Below are positions 9,291 to 16,778 of a DNA stretch of 64,000 bases, in pieces. The notes beneath the pieces are model-generated. The model saw nothing but the letters and a program-made list of their open reading frames with translations, ran no database searches and was not told the DNA's origin. How positions within the stretch are numbered: position 1 is the stretch's first letter; each line of letters begins with the position of its first letter. Source of the DNA: Thauera sp. UBA6194 (GTDB taxonomy: Bacteria > Pseudomonadota > Gammaproteobacteria > Burkholderiales > Rhodocyclaceae); NCBI GenBank assembly GCA_002422685.1, contig DITC01000039.1:36823-100822 (forward strand), read 5' to 3'. Both the position numbers and the translations under genes were made by a program.

Positions 9291-10383
9291 TCACGCCGCC
9301 ATGGCGCGAGCGCTGCAGCTCGCGGCCCGCGGCCTCGCCACCACCTCGCCCAATCCGCGGGTGGGCTGCGTCCTGGTGCGCGACGGCGGTACCGTGGGTG
9401 AAGGCTGGCACGCGCGCGCCGGTGAAGCGCACGCCGAGATCCACGCGCTGCGCCAGGCCGCGCAGGCCGCGCGCGGCGCCACCGCCTACGTTACGCTCGA
9501 GCCCTGCTCCCACTTCGGCCGCACGCCACCCTGCGCCGACGCGTTGATCGAAGCCGGCGTGGCGCGCGTCGTGGTCGCGATGGTCGACCCGAACCCGCTC
9601 GTGGCCGGTCGCGGACTCGAGCGCCTGCGCGCCGCCGGCGTCGTGACCGAGCACGGCCTGCTGGAAGAGCAGGCGCGCGAGCTGAACATCGGCTTCGTGT
9701 CGCGAATGACGCGCGGTCGCCCTTGGGTCCGCCTCAAGGCCGCCACCACGCTCGACGGCAAGACCGCGCTCGAGAACGGTGTCAGCCAATGGATTACCGG
9801 CCCCGCGGCCCGTGCCGACGGCCACCGCTGGCGCGCGCGCGCCTGCGCCATCCTGACCGGCATCGGCACGGTGCAGGCGGATGATCCGCAGCTCACGGTG
9901 CGCGACGTCCCATGCACACGCCAGCCCCTGCGCGTGCTGATCGACGCGAAACTCCTGGTCTCGCCTGCGGCCAGAATCCTCCAAGGCGCGCCGATCCTCA
10001 TCGCCACCGCGAGCGAGGACCCGAGCCGCATCGGCGCGCTCGCCGAACGCGGCCACGAAGTCCTGTGCCTGCCGAACACTACGGGCAAGGTCGATCTGCC
10101 ACGATTGCTGCAGGAACTCGGCGCTCGCGGCCTCAACGAGGTGCACGTCGAGGCCGGCTTCAAACTCAATGGCTCGCTGATGCGCGAAGGATGCGTGGAC
10201 GAGTTGCTGCTCTACCTGGCGCCGATGCTCGTGGGCGACGCCGCGCAGGGGCTGTTCAACCTGCCCGGGCTGAGCACGCTTGCGGGCGCGACGCGGCTCG
10301 ACATCCGGGATCTGCGCATGATCGGCGGCGACCTGCGCCTGATTGCCCGCCCGCACGCAGCAGCGAGTCAAGCCGGGCGCTGA
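9271..10383 (+). CDS. ribD: Riboflavin biosynthesis protein RibD (deaminase/reductase)
   Basis: The 370-residue bifunctional enzyme performs the second and third steps of riboflavin synthesis. The N-terminal deaminase has the zinc motif GEAHAEIHAL and PCSHFGRTPPC. The C-terminal reductase follows from about residue 150 (RPWVRLKAATTLDGKTAL, NEVHVEAGFKLNGSL). Its start lies inside nrdR, pointing to translational coupling. No FMN riboswitch is possible directly upstream because the start is within coding sequence. It converges on moeB with a 90-bp spacer in which I see no clear terminator. Confidence 0.96.
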   Translation: MTFSAADHAAMARALQLAARGLATTSPNPRVGCVLVRDGGTVGEGWHARAGEAHAEIHALRQAAQAARGATAYVTLEPCSHFGRTPPCADALIEAGVARVVVAMVDPNPLVAGRGLERLRAAGVVTEHGLLEEQARELNIGFVSRMTRGRPWVRLKAATTLDGKTALENGVSQWITGPAARADGHRWRARACAILTGIGTVQADDPQLTVRDVPCTRQPLRVLIDAKLLVSPAARILQGAPILIATASEDPSRIGALAERGHEVLCLPNTTGKVDLPRLLQELGARGLNEVHVEAGFKLNGSLMREGCVDELLLYLAPMLVGDAAQGLFNLPGLSTLAGATRLDIRDLRMIGGDLRLIARPHAAASQAGR

Positions 10384-10473
10384 GCGCGCAGGGCGACCCT
10401 CCCCGCGCCCATCGCAGGAGTGCCTTGCACCCCGCGTCCTGCCTGACCGGTCGAGACCGACGCGGCGCGCCGA

Positions 10474-11226
10474 TCAGTGCCGGTGGCCGCACACCGTGCA
10501 ACCCGGGTCGCGCGCCAGCGCAATGCTGCGCCACTCCATGGCCAGCCCATCGAGCAACAAAAGCCGTCCGTCGAGCGTGGTTCCGCAGCCGATCACCAGC
10601 TTCAGCGCCTCGGCCGCCTGAATGGTGCCGATGATGCCGACGATAGGCGCGAACACCCCCATCACCGCGCAGCGCACCTCTTCCACGTCCTCGCCCTCCG
10701 GGAACAGGCAGTGATAGCACGCACTGTCCGCAGTACGCAGGTCGAACACCGACACCTGACCGTCGAAACGGATCGCCGCGCCCGAAACGAGCGGCTTGCG
10801 GTGCATGACGCAGGCGCGATTGATGGCGTGGCGGGTGGCAAAGTTGTCGCTGCAATCGAGCACCACATCGGCGCGCGCGATCTCGGCCTCGAGCGCACTG
10901 CCCGCCAGGCGCTGGCGGATCGGATCGATACGGGTCTCGGGGTTCAAGCGATGCAGGGTCTCGCGTGCCGAGATCACCTTGGGCGCGCCCACGCGATCCG
11001 CAGAATGCAGGATCTGACGCTGCAGGTTGGTGAGATCGACCTCGTCGTCGTCGGCGATGGCCAGCGTCCCCATGCCGGCCGCAGCCAGATACATCGCGGC
11101 GGGCGAGCCCAGCCCCCCTGCACCGACGATCAGCGCGCGTGCGTCGAGCAGCCGCTGCTGGCCGTCGACGTCGATTTCGGGCAGCAGGATGTGGCGGCTG
11201 TAGCGCAGCAGCTGATCGTCGTTCAT
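10474..11226 (-). CDS. moeB: Adenylyltransferase MoeB/ThiF family (HesA/MoeB)
   Basis: The 250-residue E1-like enzyme adenylates the C-terminal glycine of a small sulfur carrier (MoaD or ThiS). It shows the nucleotide-binding loop ALIVGAGGLGSPAAMYLAAAG, the DxxDEVDLTNLQRQILH segment, DCSDNFATRHAIN, and two zinc-binding pairs, CYHC mid-protein and CTVC at the C-terminus. Full length for MoeB. Whether it serves molybdopterin or thiamine synthesis cannot be decided, although moeA lies elsewhere in the window. It follows the small unknown gene at 11244-11696 by 17 bp on the same strand. Confidence 0.88.
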   Translation of the reverse strand: MNDDQLLRYSRHILLPEIDVDGQQRLLDARALIVGAGGLGSPAAMYLAAAGMGTLAIADDDEVDLTNLQRQILHSADRVGAPKVISARETLHRLNPETRIDPIRQRLAGSALEAEIARADVVLDCSDNFATRHAINRACVMHRKPLVSGAAIRFDGQVSVFDLRTADSACYHCLFPEGEDVEEVRCAVMGVFAPIVGIIGTIQAAEALKLVIGCGTTLDGRLLLLDGLAMEWRSIALARDPGCTVCGHRH

Positions 11227-11243
11227 CGGGCGTGCTTACCTGC

Positions 11244-11696
11244 TCACTTGTATTCGCGCAGCTCGAGCGGCGTGTCGTCGTGGTCGCCATGCAGCTGGTG
11301 GTCCCAGGCCTGGATGTAGACCTCGTTCGACTGCTTGATGAGACGCTCGGGCGAGAGCAGGTTGTGACGCTGAGTCTCCTCGCTGAAATACACCAGCGCC
11401 CGCACGAGCTTGACGTAAAGCGAGTTCTCGAGCGCGAAGCCGGCGTCGCGCAATGCCTCTTCCAGCGTCTCCAGCGAATAATCGAGCACCGAGTACCGTA
11501 CGACGATGGTCAGCGCGTCGTCGGCGCGCTCGAGTTGAAGCCCCTTCAGCGCCTGCAACGCCTTCCAGGCGCGCTCGACCTGTCCCGGGGGCAAGCCCTT
11601 GAAACGGATCTCGCGCTGCTTGTCGATGTCGGCGCCAGGCGAGGGGCGGTCGTGATGCCTGCCGGCCAGCTTGTAGGCGGTCTCCCTGCGCATCAT
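11244..11696 (-). CDS. Uncharacterised 150-residue protein between ctpA and moeB
   Basis: I do not recognise a named family. The start has a strong ribosome site (GGGAGGGG shortly before the ATG), and the gene is tightly packed between the protease gene (20 bp) and moeB (17 bp), so it is very likely real. Residues 25-95 (REIRFKGLPPGQVERAWKAL onward) read like a small alpha/beta ferredoxin-like fold: strand, helix, strand (ALTIVVRYSVLD), then the helix SLETLEEALRDAGF, as in heavy-metal-associated domains but without a CxxC. The C-terminal half has a helix (LVRALVYFSEETQRHN) and a charged tail. No signal peptide or membrane segment. Confidence 0.75.
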   Translation of the reverse strand: MMRRETAYKLAGRHHDRPSPGADIDKQREIRFKGLPPGQVERAWKALQALKGLQLERADDALTIVVRYSVLDYSLETLEEALRDAGFALENSLYVKLVRALVYFSEETQRHNLLSPERLIKQSNEVYIQAWDHQLHGDHDDTPLELREYK

Positions 11697-11716
11697 GCCC
11701 CTCCCGTCCTCATGGT

Positions 11717-13117
11717 TCAGTTTTTATTCTGGACGATCTGCTCACCCTTGAGAAGGCGAATGGCCTGCTGCAGCTGGTAGTCGTTTTCGCCCGCCAGCTC
11801 GAAGCGCACCGGCTCGGCCTCTTCCTTGTCCGCACCGGGTTCTGCCGCATCGCCCTTCGCCGCTTCGGCCTCTGCCGCCTCGAGCTTCGCTTCGGCCTCG
11901 GGGTCGAGATCGTTGCCGAGATGGCCGAGCAGATCCGCTTCGCGCACGCGGCGGCTGGACCCGTTCTCGGTTTCCTCGACCACGAGATCGGGCTCGATGC
12001 CCTTGGCCTGGATCGAGCGCCCGCTCGGCGTGTAATAGCGCGCGGTGGTGAGCTTGATCGCGGTGTTGTTGTTGAGCGGCAGGATGGTCTGCACCGACCC
12101 CTTGCCGAAGGTCTGCGTTCCCATCACGGTGGCACGCTTGTGGTCCTGCAGCGCCCCGGCGACGATCTCGGAGGCCGACGCCGAGCCGGCATTGACCAGC
12201 ACCACCATCGGCACTTCGCGCGCAAACGCCGGCAGGCGGCGCAGGAAGTCGTCACGCGTGCCGCGCAGGTAATCGGCCGCGGTTGCGCGATACTCGCGCC
12301 GCGCATCGTCCGTGCGACCATCGGTGGACACCACCAAGGTATCCGCGGGCAGGAACGCGGCCGAAACACCCACCGCCCCATGGAGGAGGCCACCCGGGTC
12401 GTTGCGCAGGTCGAGAACCAGGCCCTGCACCGGGCCTTCGGCTGCGAGCCTGGCAAGGTGCTCGACCACCGCCGACGCTGTGTTCTCCTGGAACTGCGCG
12501 ACGCGCAGGTAGGCGTAGCCGGGCTCGACGAGCTTGGACTTGACGCTCTGCACCTTGATGACTTCGCGCGTGAGCTTGATCACCACCGGCTGGCTCTGAC
12601 CCTTGCGCATGATCGTGAGCGTGATGTCGGTCTTCGGCTTGCCGCGCATGCGCTTGACCGCGTCGTTGAGGTTCATGCCCTTGACCGGGGTGTCGTCGAG
12701 CTTGACGATCAGGTCACCCGCCAGCACGCCAGCGCGGAACGCGGGCGTATCCTCGATCGGGGAGATGACCTTCACGAAGCCGTCTTCCATGCCCACCTCG
12801 ATGCCCAAGCCGCCGAACTCGCCCTGGGTGCCCACCTGCAGGTCCTTGAAGGCTTCGGCGTCGAGATAAGCCGAATGCGGATCCAGCCCCGAGAGCATGC
12901 CGCTGATCGAGTCGGTGATGAGCTTCTTGTCCTCGACCGGTTCGACGTAACCCTGCTTGATCGCGTTGAACACGTCGGCGTATGCGCGCAACTCCTCGAC
13001 GGGCAGCGGCACCTGCACGCTGCGGTCGGCGCTGGCGGAAAAATTGAGACTGACCAAAACACCCGCGACCATGCCGGTCATCACGAGGCCGAACTGTTTC
13101 AGCTTGCTGCTACGCAT
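11717..13117 (-). CDS. S41 family C-terminal processing peptidase (CtpA-like)
   Basis: The 466-residue periplasmic serine protease has an N-terminal signal/anchor (about residues 9-27), a PDZ domain (about 95-180: GEFGGLGIEVGMEDG, GVLAGDLIVKLDD), and a tail-specific protease domain with the catalytic Ser314 in AGSASASEIV and Lys339 in TQTFGKGSVQ. The 25-residue Ser-Lys spacing matches the family. A charged Ala/Glu-rich tail (about 400-430) is unusual but common in beta relatives. ATG at 13117 is preferred because GGAG lies 6 bp upstream and the signal sequence follows; the longer frame has no ribosome site. It lies 47 bp downstream of envC, suggesting a shared cell-wall remodelling role. Confidence 0.93.
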   Translation of the reverse strand: MRSSKLKQFGLVMTGMVAGVLVSLNFSASADRSVQVPLPVEELRAYADVFNAIKQGYVEPVEDKKLITDSISGMLSGLDPHSAYLDAEAFKDLQVGTQGEFGGLGIEVGMEDGFVKVISPIEDTPAFRAGVLAGDLIVKLDDTPVKGMNLNDAVKRMRGKPKTDITLTIMRKGQSQPVVIKLTREVIKVQSVKSKLVEPGYAYLRVAQFQENTASAVVEHLARLAAEGPVQGLVLDLRNDPGGLLHGAVGVSAAFLPADTLVVSTDGRTDDARREYRATAADYLRGTRDDFLRRLPAFAREVPMVVLVNAGSASASEIVAGALQDHKRATVMGTQTFGKGSVQTILPLNNNTAIKLTTARYYTPSGRSIQAKGIEPDLVVEETENGSSRRVREADLLGHLGNDLDPEAEAKLEAAEAEAAKGDAAEPGADKEEAEPVRFELAGENDYQLQQAIRLLKGEQIVQNKN

Positions 13118-13164
13118 GAGAGCTCCATTGATGCGCCGGCACCTTTGGCCGGTCTGTCCGTCGG

Positions 13165-14487
13165 TCAGTCGAGCCGCACCCACTGCAGCGGGTCGAGCGG
13201 CTGCCCGCCGTGACGGATCTCGAAGTATAAACCCGATTCGTTACCAACTCCGCCGGCGCCCACGCTGGCGATGGCGTCGCCCCCGCCCACGCGCTCGCCG
13301 ACATCCTTGAGCAGCATGTCGTTGTTGCCGTAGATGGAGAGATAGTCTCCACCGTGGTCGACGATGATGAGATTCCCGTACCCGCGCAGCCAGTCCGAAA
13401 ACACCACCTCGCCACCTGCGATCGCCCTCACCTGCGCCCCCGAACCCGCGCGGATGAACACGCCCTTCCACGTCGTCACGCCTTCCGCCCTTGGAGCGCC
13501 GAAGCGGCCGACAAGTTCGCCGCGCACGGGCGCACCGAGCTTGCCGCGCAGGTCGCGGAAGCGCACGCCCGTGGGCGTCGGCCCGGCCGCCGAGCGCACC
13601 TCGCCCACGGCAGGTTCGACGCGGCGCGGGACACTGTCGCGCGCGCCGCCCGATGCCGCGGCCGCGCGCCGCTCCGCCGCCCTGCGCTCGGCTTCGCGCT
13701 GCACGGCCAGACGGCGGGCGGCCTCGCGCCTGGCCTGTTCGCGCGCGCGCTGCACGAGCGTGTCGATGACACGACCGAGGCGTTTCTCGTCCTGCTGCAG
13801 GTTGCCCACCGCCTTTTTCTGCGCCTGCAGCTGACTGGACACCTGCGCGAGCAGTTTCTTGCGCCGCGCCTGCTCGCTCGCGAGCGTCTTCCGGCGCGCG
13901 CGCTGGTCTTCCTCGAGCGCCGCCAGACGATCTCGGCGCTGCTGGATTTCATCCGCCCGGCGCCGGGTCTCGCGCAGATCGGCGCGCAGGCCCTCGATCA
14001 AGGCCAGACGTGCGCGCCCGAGGTGCTCCAGATAGTAAACGTCGCGCGCGAGCTGATTCGGATCGCGCGCCGACAGCAAGGGCGCCACCCCATCGGCGGC
14101 GCCATGCACGTAATGGCGGCGCAGCCACTCGCCGAGCTCGCCGCGCCGGCCGTCGATGCGCTGGTCCGTCTCGCGCTGTTCGGCCTCGAGCAGGGCGAGC
14201 TTCTTTTCCGCGTCCTTGCGTTCAGCCGCCAGGCGTGCGAGCTCGCGCGCCACGCGCGACACCGCACGTTCGGCCTCGGCAAGCGCCTGTGCGGCCTCCG
14301 AGCGGCTCGCCTCGGTGCGCGCCATCTCCTGCTGCAGGTCGCGGATGCGTTTCTTGAGATCGACGAGGTCGGACTTGCGCGCCTCGACCTCGCTCGCCGT
14401 CTGGGCGTGCACCGGCCCGACGCCCGCCCCCGCCAGGAGCGCCGCGCATGCGCAGGCGAGCAGTCCGACGAGGCGTGGATGCGGCAT
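13165..14487 (-). CDS. envC: Murein hydrolase activator EnvC
   Basis: The 440-residue periplasmic protein has a signal peptide (about residues 1-30, ending near VHAQ), a long coiled coil (about 35-290, very rich in Arg, Glu and Ala) and a C-terminal LytM domain. The LytM domain is degenerate in the way known for EnvC: the metal-binding His and Asp of active LytM enzymes are missing (TTWKGVFIRAGSGAQV), while VFSDWLRGYGNLIIVDHGG and GLYFEIRHGGQPLDPLQWV are retained. It should therefore activate amidases (AmiA/B type) at the septum, not cut murein. ATG at 14487 precedes the signal peptide directly. It is divergent from the ArsR-type regulator gene. Confidence 0.93.
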   Translation of the reverse strand: MPHPRLVGLLACACAALLAGAGVGPVHAQTASEVEARKSDLVDLKKRIRDLQQEMARTEASRSEAAQALAEAERAVSRVARELARLAAERKDAEKKLALLEAEQRETDQRIDGRRGELGEWLRRHYVHGAADGVAPLLSARDPNQLARDVYYLEHLGRARLALIEGLRADLRETRRRADEIQQRRDRLAALEEDQRARRKTLASEQARRKKLLAQVSSQLQAQKKAVGNLQQDEKRLGRVIDTLVQRAREQARREAARRLAVQREAERRAAERRAAAASGGARDSVPRRVEPAVGEVRSAAGPTPTGVRFRDLRGKLGAPVRGELVGRFGAPRAEGVTTWKGVFIRAGSGAQVRAIAGGEVVFSDWLRGYGNLIIVDHGGDYLSIYGNNDMLLKDVGERVGGGDAIASVGAGGVGNESGLYFEIRHGGQPLDPLQWVRLD

Positions 14488-14579
14488 TGAGCGTTCCGGA
14501 GCGGGGCGAGAGAGGCGTCGAAGCAATCGGCGAGGCGCGCACGTCGGCATGAGCCGACGATCCAGCGAGTGAGGAGAAG

Positions 14580-14601
14580 CGATGCAGGATGTTCTGCATC
14601 G
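14580..14601. promoter_or_regulatory. Inverted repeat upstream of the ArsR-type gene (candidate operator)
   Basis: Perfect 8-bp arms CGATGCAG (14580-14587) and CTGCATCG (14594-14601) flank a 6-nt spacer. They sit 16 bp before a TATACT -10-like box (14618-14623) and between the divergent envC and arsR-type genes. Size and place fit an ArsR-family operator; autoregulation is inferred. Confidence 0.5.
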
Positions 14602-14617
14602 GGGCAACGCGTTATTT

Positions 14618-14623
14618 TATACT
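14618..14623 (+). promoter_or_regulatory. Candidate -10 box for the ArsR-rhodanese-Grx unit
   Basis: TATACT in an AT-rich patch (TTATTTTATACTAT) 27 bp before the GTG at 14650. The -35 position falls in the right arm of the inverted repeat at 14580-14601, so a bound repressor would block RNA polymerase. Confidence 0.45.
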
Positions 14624-14649
14624 ATCGCTTTACCTGTGCCGCCCACATC

Positions 14650-14979
14650 GTGAACCAAAACGAGATCCTCACGCTCATCGACCACCATGAGCACATCGAA
14701 ACCGCGGCGCGCGCCCTCAAGGCAATCGCACATCCGCTGCGGCTCAAGATCCTCTGCGTGCTCGGCGACGGAGAGGAGTGCGTCCAGGAAATCGTCGAAG
14801 CGGTCGGCACCTCGCAAAGCAACGTCTCCCAACATCTCGCGATCCTGCGTGACAAGGGCGTGCTGCAGACGCGCAAGGACGCCAATCGCGTCTTCTACCG
14901 TGTCGGCGACCACCGCACCCTGCAGCTCATCGTTCTGATGCGCGAGGTCTTTTGCGGCATCGACGCGGCCGAAAACTGA
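14650..14979 (+). CDS. ArsR/SmtB family regulator, probable persulfide sensor (SqrR/BigR-like)
   Basis: A 109-residue winged-helix repressor. The recognition region TSQSNVSQHLAILRDKGVL and the wing TRKDANRVFYRV are typical of ArsR proteins. It lacks the metal-binding ELCVCDL motif of arsenic sensors. Instead it has Cys36 (in LKILCVLGDGE) and Cys102 (in REVFCGID), 66 residues apart, the same spacing as the two redox cysteines of SqrR and BigR, which sense sulfane sulfur. A third Cys44 is extra. The next genes encode a rhodanese and a glutaredoxin, which fits. GTG at 14650 is chosen from homologous N-terminal length; no strong ribosome site is visible. Confidence 0.8.
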   Translation: MNQNEILTLIDHHEHIETAARALKAIAHPLRLKILCVLGDGEECVQEIVEAVGTSQSNVSQHLAILRDKGVLQTRKDANRVFYRVGDHRTLQLIVLMREVFCGIDAAEN

Positions 14980-15011
14980 ACCCCCACCCACCCTAACGGA
15001 GCGCCTTTCAA

Positions 15012-15428
15012 GTGGAATTCCTGCAACAAAACTGGCATTGGGCGGCGCTCGCAGCCGTCTCCGGTGTCTGGCTGATGGTCGAACTCATTCGCAGCAGCGG
15101 CGACAAGAGCCAGGTCTCTCCGGTCGAAGCCACCCTGCTCGTGAACCGCGAGGACGCCATCGTCATCGACGTGCGCGAGCAGGGCGAATATGCGCAAGGC
15201 CACGTCCCCAACGCACGCCACATTCCCGCCGGCGAGCTCGAGCGCCGCAGCAAGGAGCTCGAGAAGCTCAAGGACCACCCGGTGATCCTGTGCTGCGCCA
15301 GCGGCGCGCGCTCCGGCAGCTGCGCCAACCAGCTGCGCAAGGCCGGCTTCAGCCGCATCTACAACCTGCGCGGCGGCATGATGGAATGGCAGAAAGCCGG
15401 CCAGCCGATCAGCCGCAAGAGGAAGTGA
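15012..15428 (+). CDS. Membrane-anchored rhodanese-like protein (YibN-like)
   Basis: The 138-residue protein has one N-terminal membrane segment (about residues 9-26, AALAAVSGVWLMVELI) and a single rhodanese domain. The active-site loop is C95-ASGARS, and the substrate-binding DVREQGEYAQGHVPNARHIP is intact, so it is likely an active sulfurtransferase. E. coli YibN next to grxC and secB has the same architecture and context. It starts at a GTG 32 bp after the regulator gene, with GGAG about 8 bp upstream, and is followed after 2 bp by the glutaredoxin gene. Confidence 0.9.
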   Translation: MEFLQQNWHWAALAAVSGVWLMVELIRSSGDKSQVSPVEATLLVNREDAIVIDVREQGEYAQGHVPNARHIPAGELERRSKELEKLKDHPVILCCASGARSGSCANQLRKAGFSRIYNLRGGMMEWQKAGQPISRKRK

Positions 15429-15430
15429 GC

Positions 15431-15700
15431 ATGCAGCCACACGTGCGCATGTACGCCACGGCGACCTGCCCATTCTGCATTCGCGCCGAACAGCTGCTGA
15501 TGCACAAGGGCGTGACCGGCCTGGAGAAGATCCGCGTCGACCTCGAGCCCGGCCGGCGCGAAGAAATGATGAAGGTCAGCGGGCGGCGCACCGTTCCCCA
15601 GATCTTCATTGACGACTACCATGTGGGCGGTTGCGACGACCTCTTCGCACTCGAGCGCGCCGGTCGCCTCGACGCGCTGCTGCGCGGCGAGTCGGCCTGA
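15431..15700 (+). CDS. grxC: Glutaredoxin 3
   Basis: An 89-residue thioredoxin-fold reductase. The active site is CPFC (in TATCPFCIRA) where E. coli GrxC has CPYC; both cysteines are present, so a dithiol mechanism is expected. RTVPQIFID with its cis-proline and GGCDDLFAL, which binds glutathione, complete the signature. The start ATG lies 2 bp after the rhodanese stop, and the operon continues toward secB. Confidence 0.95.
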   Translation: MQPHVRMYATATCPFCIRAEQLLMHKGVTGLEKIRVDLEPGRREEMMKVSGRRTVPQIFIDDYHVGGCDDLFALERAGRLDALLRGESA

Positions 15701-15790
15701 CCCCGTAACCCGTTCCGAACCATCCTGCCGGCATCATCGGTCGCCGCGTCGTCCGCATGCCCGGCTCCACTCCCTACCGGATCATTCTCA

Positions 15791-16258
15791 ATGGCTGAAG
15801 AAAACACCCAACCCGTCTTCTCGATCGAAAAACTCTACGTCAAGGACCTCTCGGTCGAGGTGCCGGGCGCGCCGCAGATCTTCCTCGAACGCGAAAACCC
15901 GCAGATCAACGTGCAGCTGAGCACCGCCGGGCGCGCCATCGAGGAGGGCCTCTACGAGATCACCCTCACCGTGACGGTCGACGCCAAGATCAGCGAAGAG
16001 CGCACGCTGTTCATGATCGAAATCGCCCAGGCCGGCATCTTCCAGATCCGCAACGTGCCGCAGGAAGACCTCGAGCCGGTGATGATGGTCGGCTGCCCGA
16101 ACATCCTCTTCCCGTACGCCCGCGAGGCCGTGTCCGACGCCGTCACCCGCGCCGGTTTTCAGCCCGTCCTGCTTTCGCCGGTGAATTTCGAGTCGCTCTA
16201 CCACGCGCAGCGTCAGCAGGCCGCGCAGCGCAGCAACGGTGAAGTGCCGATTCAGTAA
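15791..16258 (+). CDS. secB: Protein-export chaperone SecB
   Basis: The 155-residue cytosolic chaperone holds preproteins unfolded and hands them to SecA. The family core is clear: FSIEKLYVKDLSVEVPGAP, LYEITLTVTVDAK, MIEIAQAGIFQI, VGCPNILFPYAREAVSD and the C-terminal LSPVNFESLYHAQ. Length matches the family. The grxC-secB-gpsA order is conserved in proteobacteria. Confidence 0.97.
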   Translation: MAEENTQPVFSIEKLYVKDLSVEVPGAPQIFLERENPQINVQLSTAGRAIEEGLYEITLTVTVDAKISEERTLFMIEIAQAGIFQIRNVPQEDLEPVMMVGCPNILFPYAREAVSDAVTRAGFQPVLLSPVNFESLYHAQRQQAAQRSNGEVPIQ

Positions 16259-16268
16259 GGAGGCGGCC

Positions 16269-16778
16269 ATGAAGCGCGTGCTCAGCAGCTCGGCGGGCCG
16301 CAGGCCCCGCACGAGACGTGTGGCGGCCGCCCGCCTCGCCGCCCTGGTCGTGGTGAGCGCGGCGGCGGGGGCTGCGAGCGCGCAGACGGGCGCGTACGGA
16401 ATCGACTACCGCTCGGCGGGCGCGTCGCTGATCGTGCGTGATGTGCCTTCGGTCCAGGGGCGTACGCTCTTTCGCCTGCTGCCCGGCACCCCGGTGGAGG
16501 TCGTCGTCAGCCAGAACGGCTGGGTGCGCATCCGCGATCCGCAGGGCAGCATGAACTGGGTCGAAAGCCACGCCCTCAGCGACCAACGCACCGTGATCGT
16601 CACGGCCGAGCGCGCCACCATCCGGCGCCAGCCCCAGGCCGACGCGCCGCCGGCCTTCGAGGCCGTGCGCAACGTGGTGCTCCAGCTCATCGAGCCCGCC
16701 GCACTCGGCTGGGCGCGTGTCCGCCATGCCGAGGGCCTGGAAGGCTACGTGCGCGCCAGCGAGGTATGGGGGCTGTGA
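16269..16778 (+). CDS. Periplasmic SH3-domain protein
   Basis: A 169-residue secreted protein with an Arg-rich start and a signal peptide ending near residue 39 (ASAQ). It has two bacterial SH3-like repeats (about 52-100: LIVRDVPSVQGRTLFRLLPG, GWVRIRDPQGSMNWVESHAL; about 105-165: TIRRQPQADAPPAFEAV, GWARVRHAEGLEGYVRASEVWGL). Such modules often bind cell-wall peptides; no catalytic domain is present. AAGGAGG lies 6 bp before the ATG. It sits 10 bp after secB and overlaps gpsA, so it belongs to the operon, but its function is unknown. Confidence 0.85.
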   Translation: MKRVLSSSAGRRPRTRRVAAARLAALVVVSAAAGAASAQTGAYGIDYRSAGASLIVRDVPSVQGRTLFRLLPGTPVEVVVSQNGWVRIRDPQGSMNWVESHALSDQRTVIVTAERATIRRQPQADAPPAFEAVRNVVLQLIEPAALGWARVRHAEGLEGYVRASEVWGL

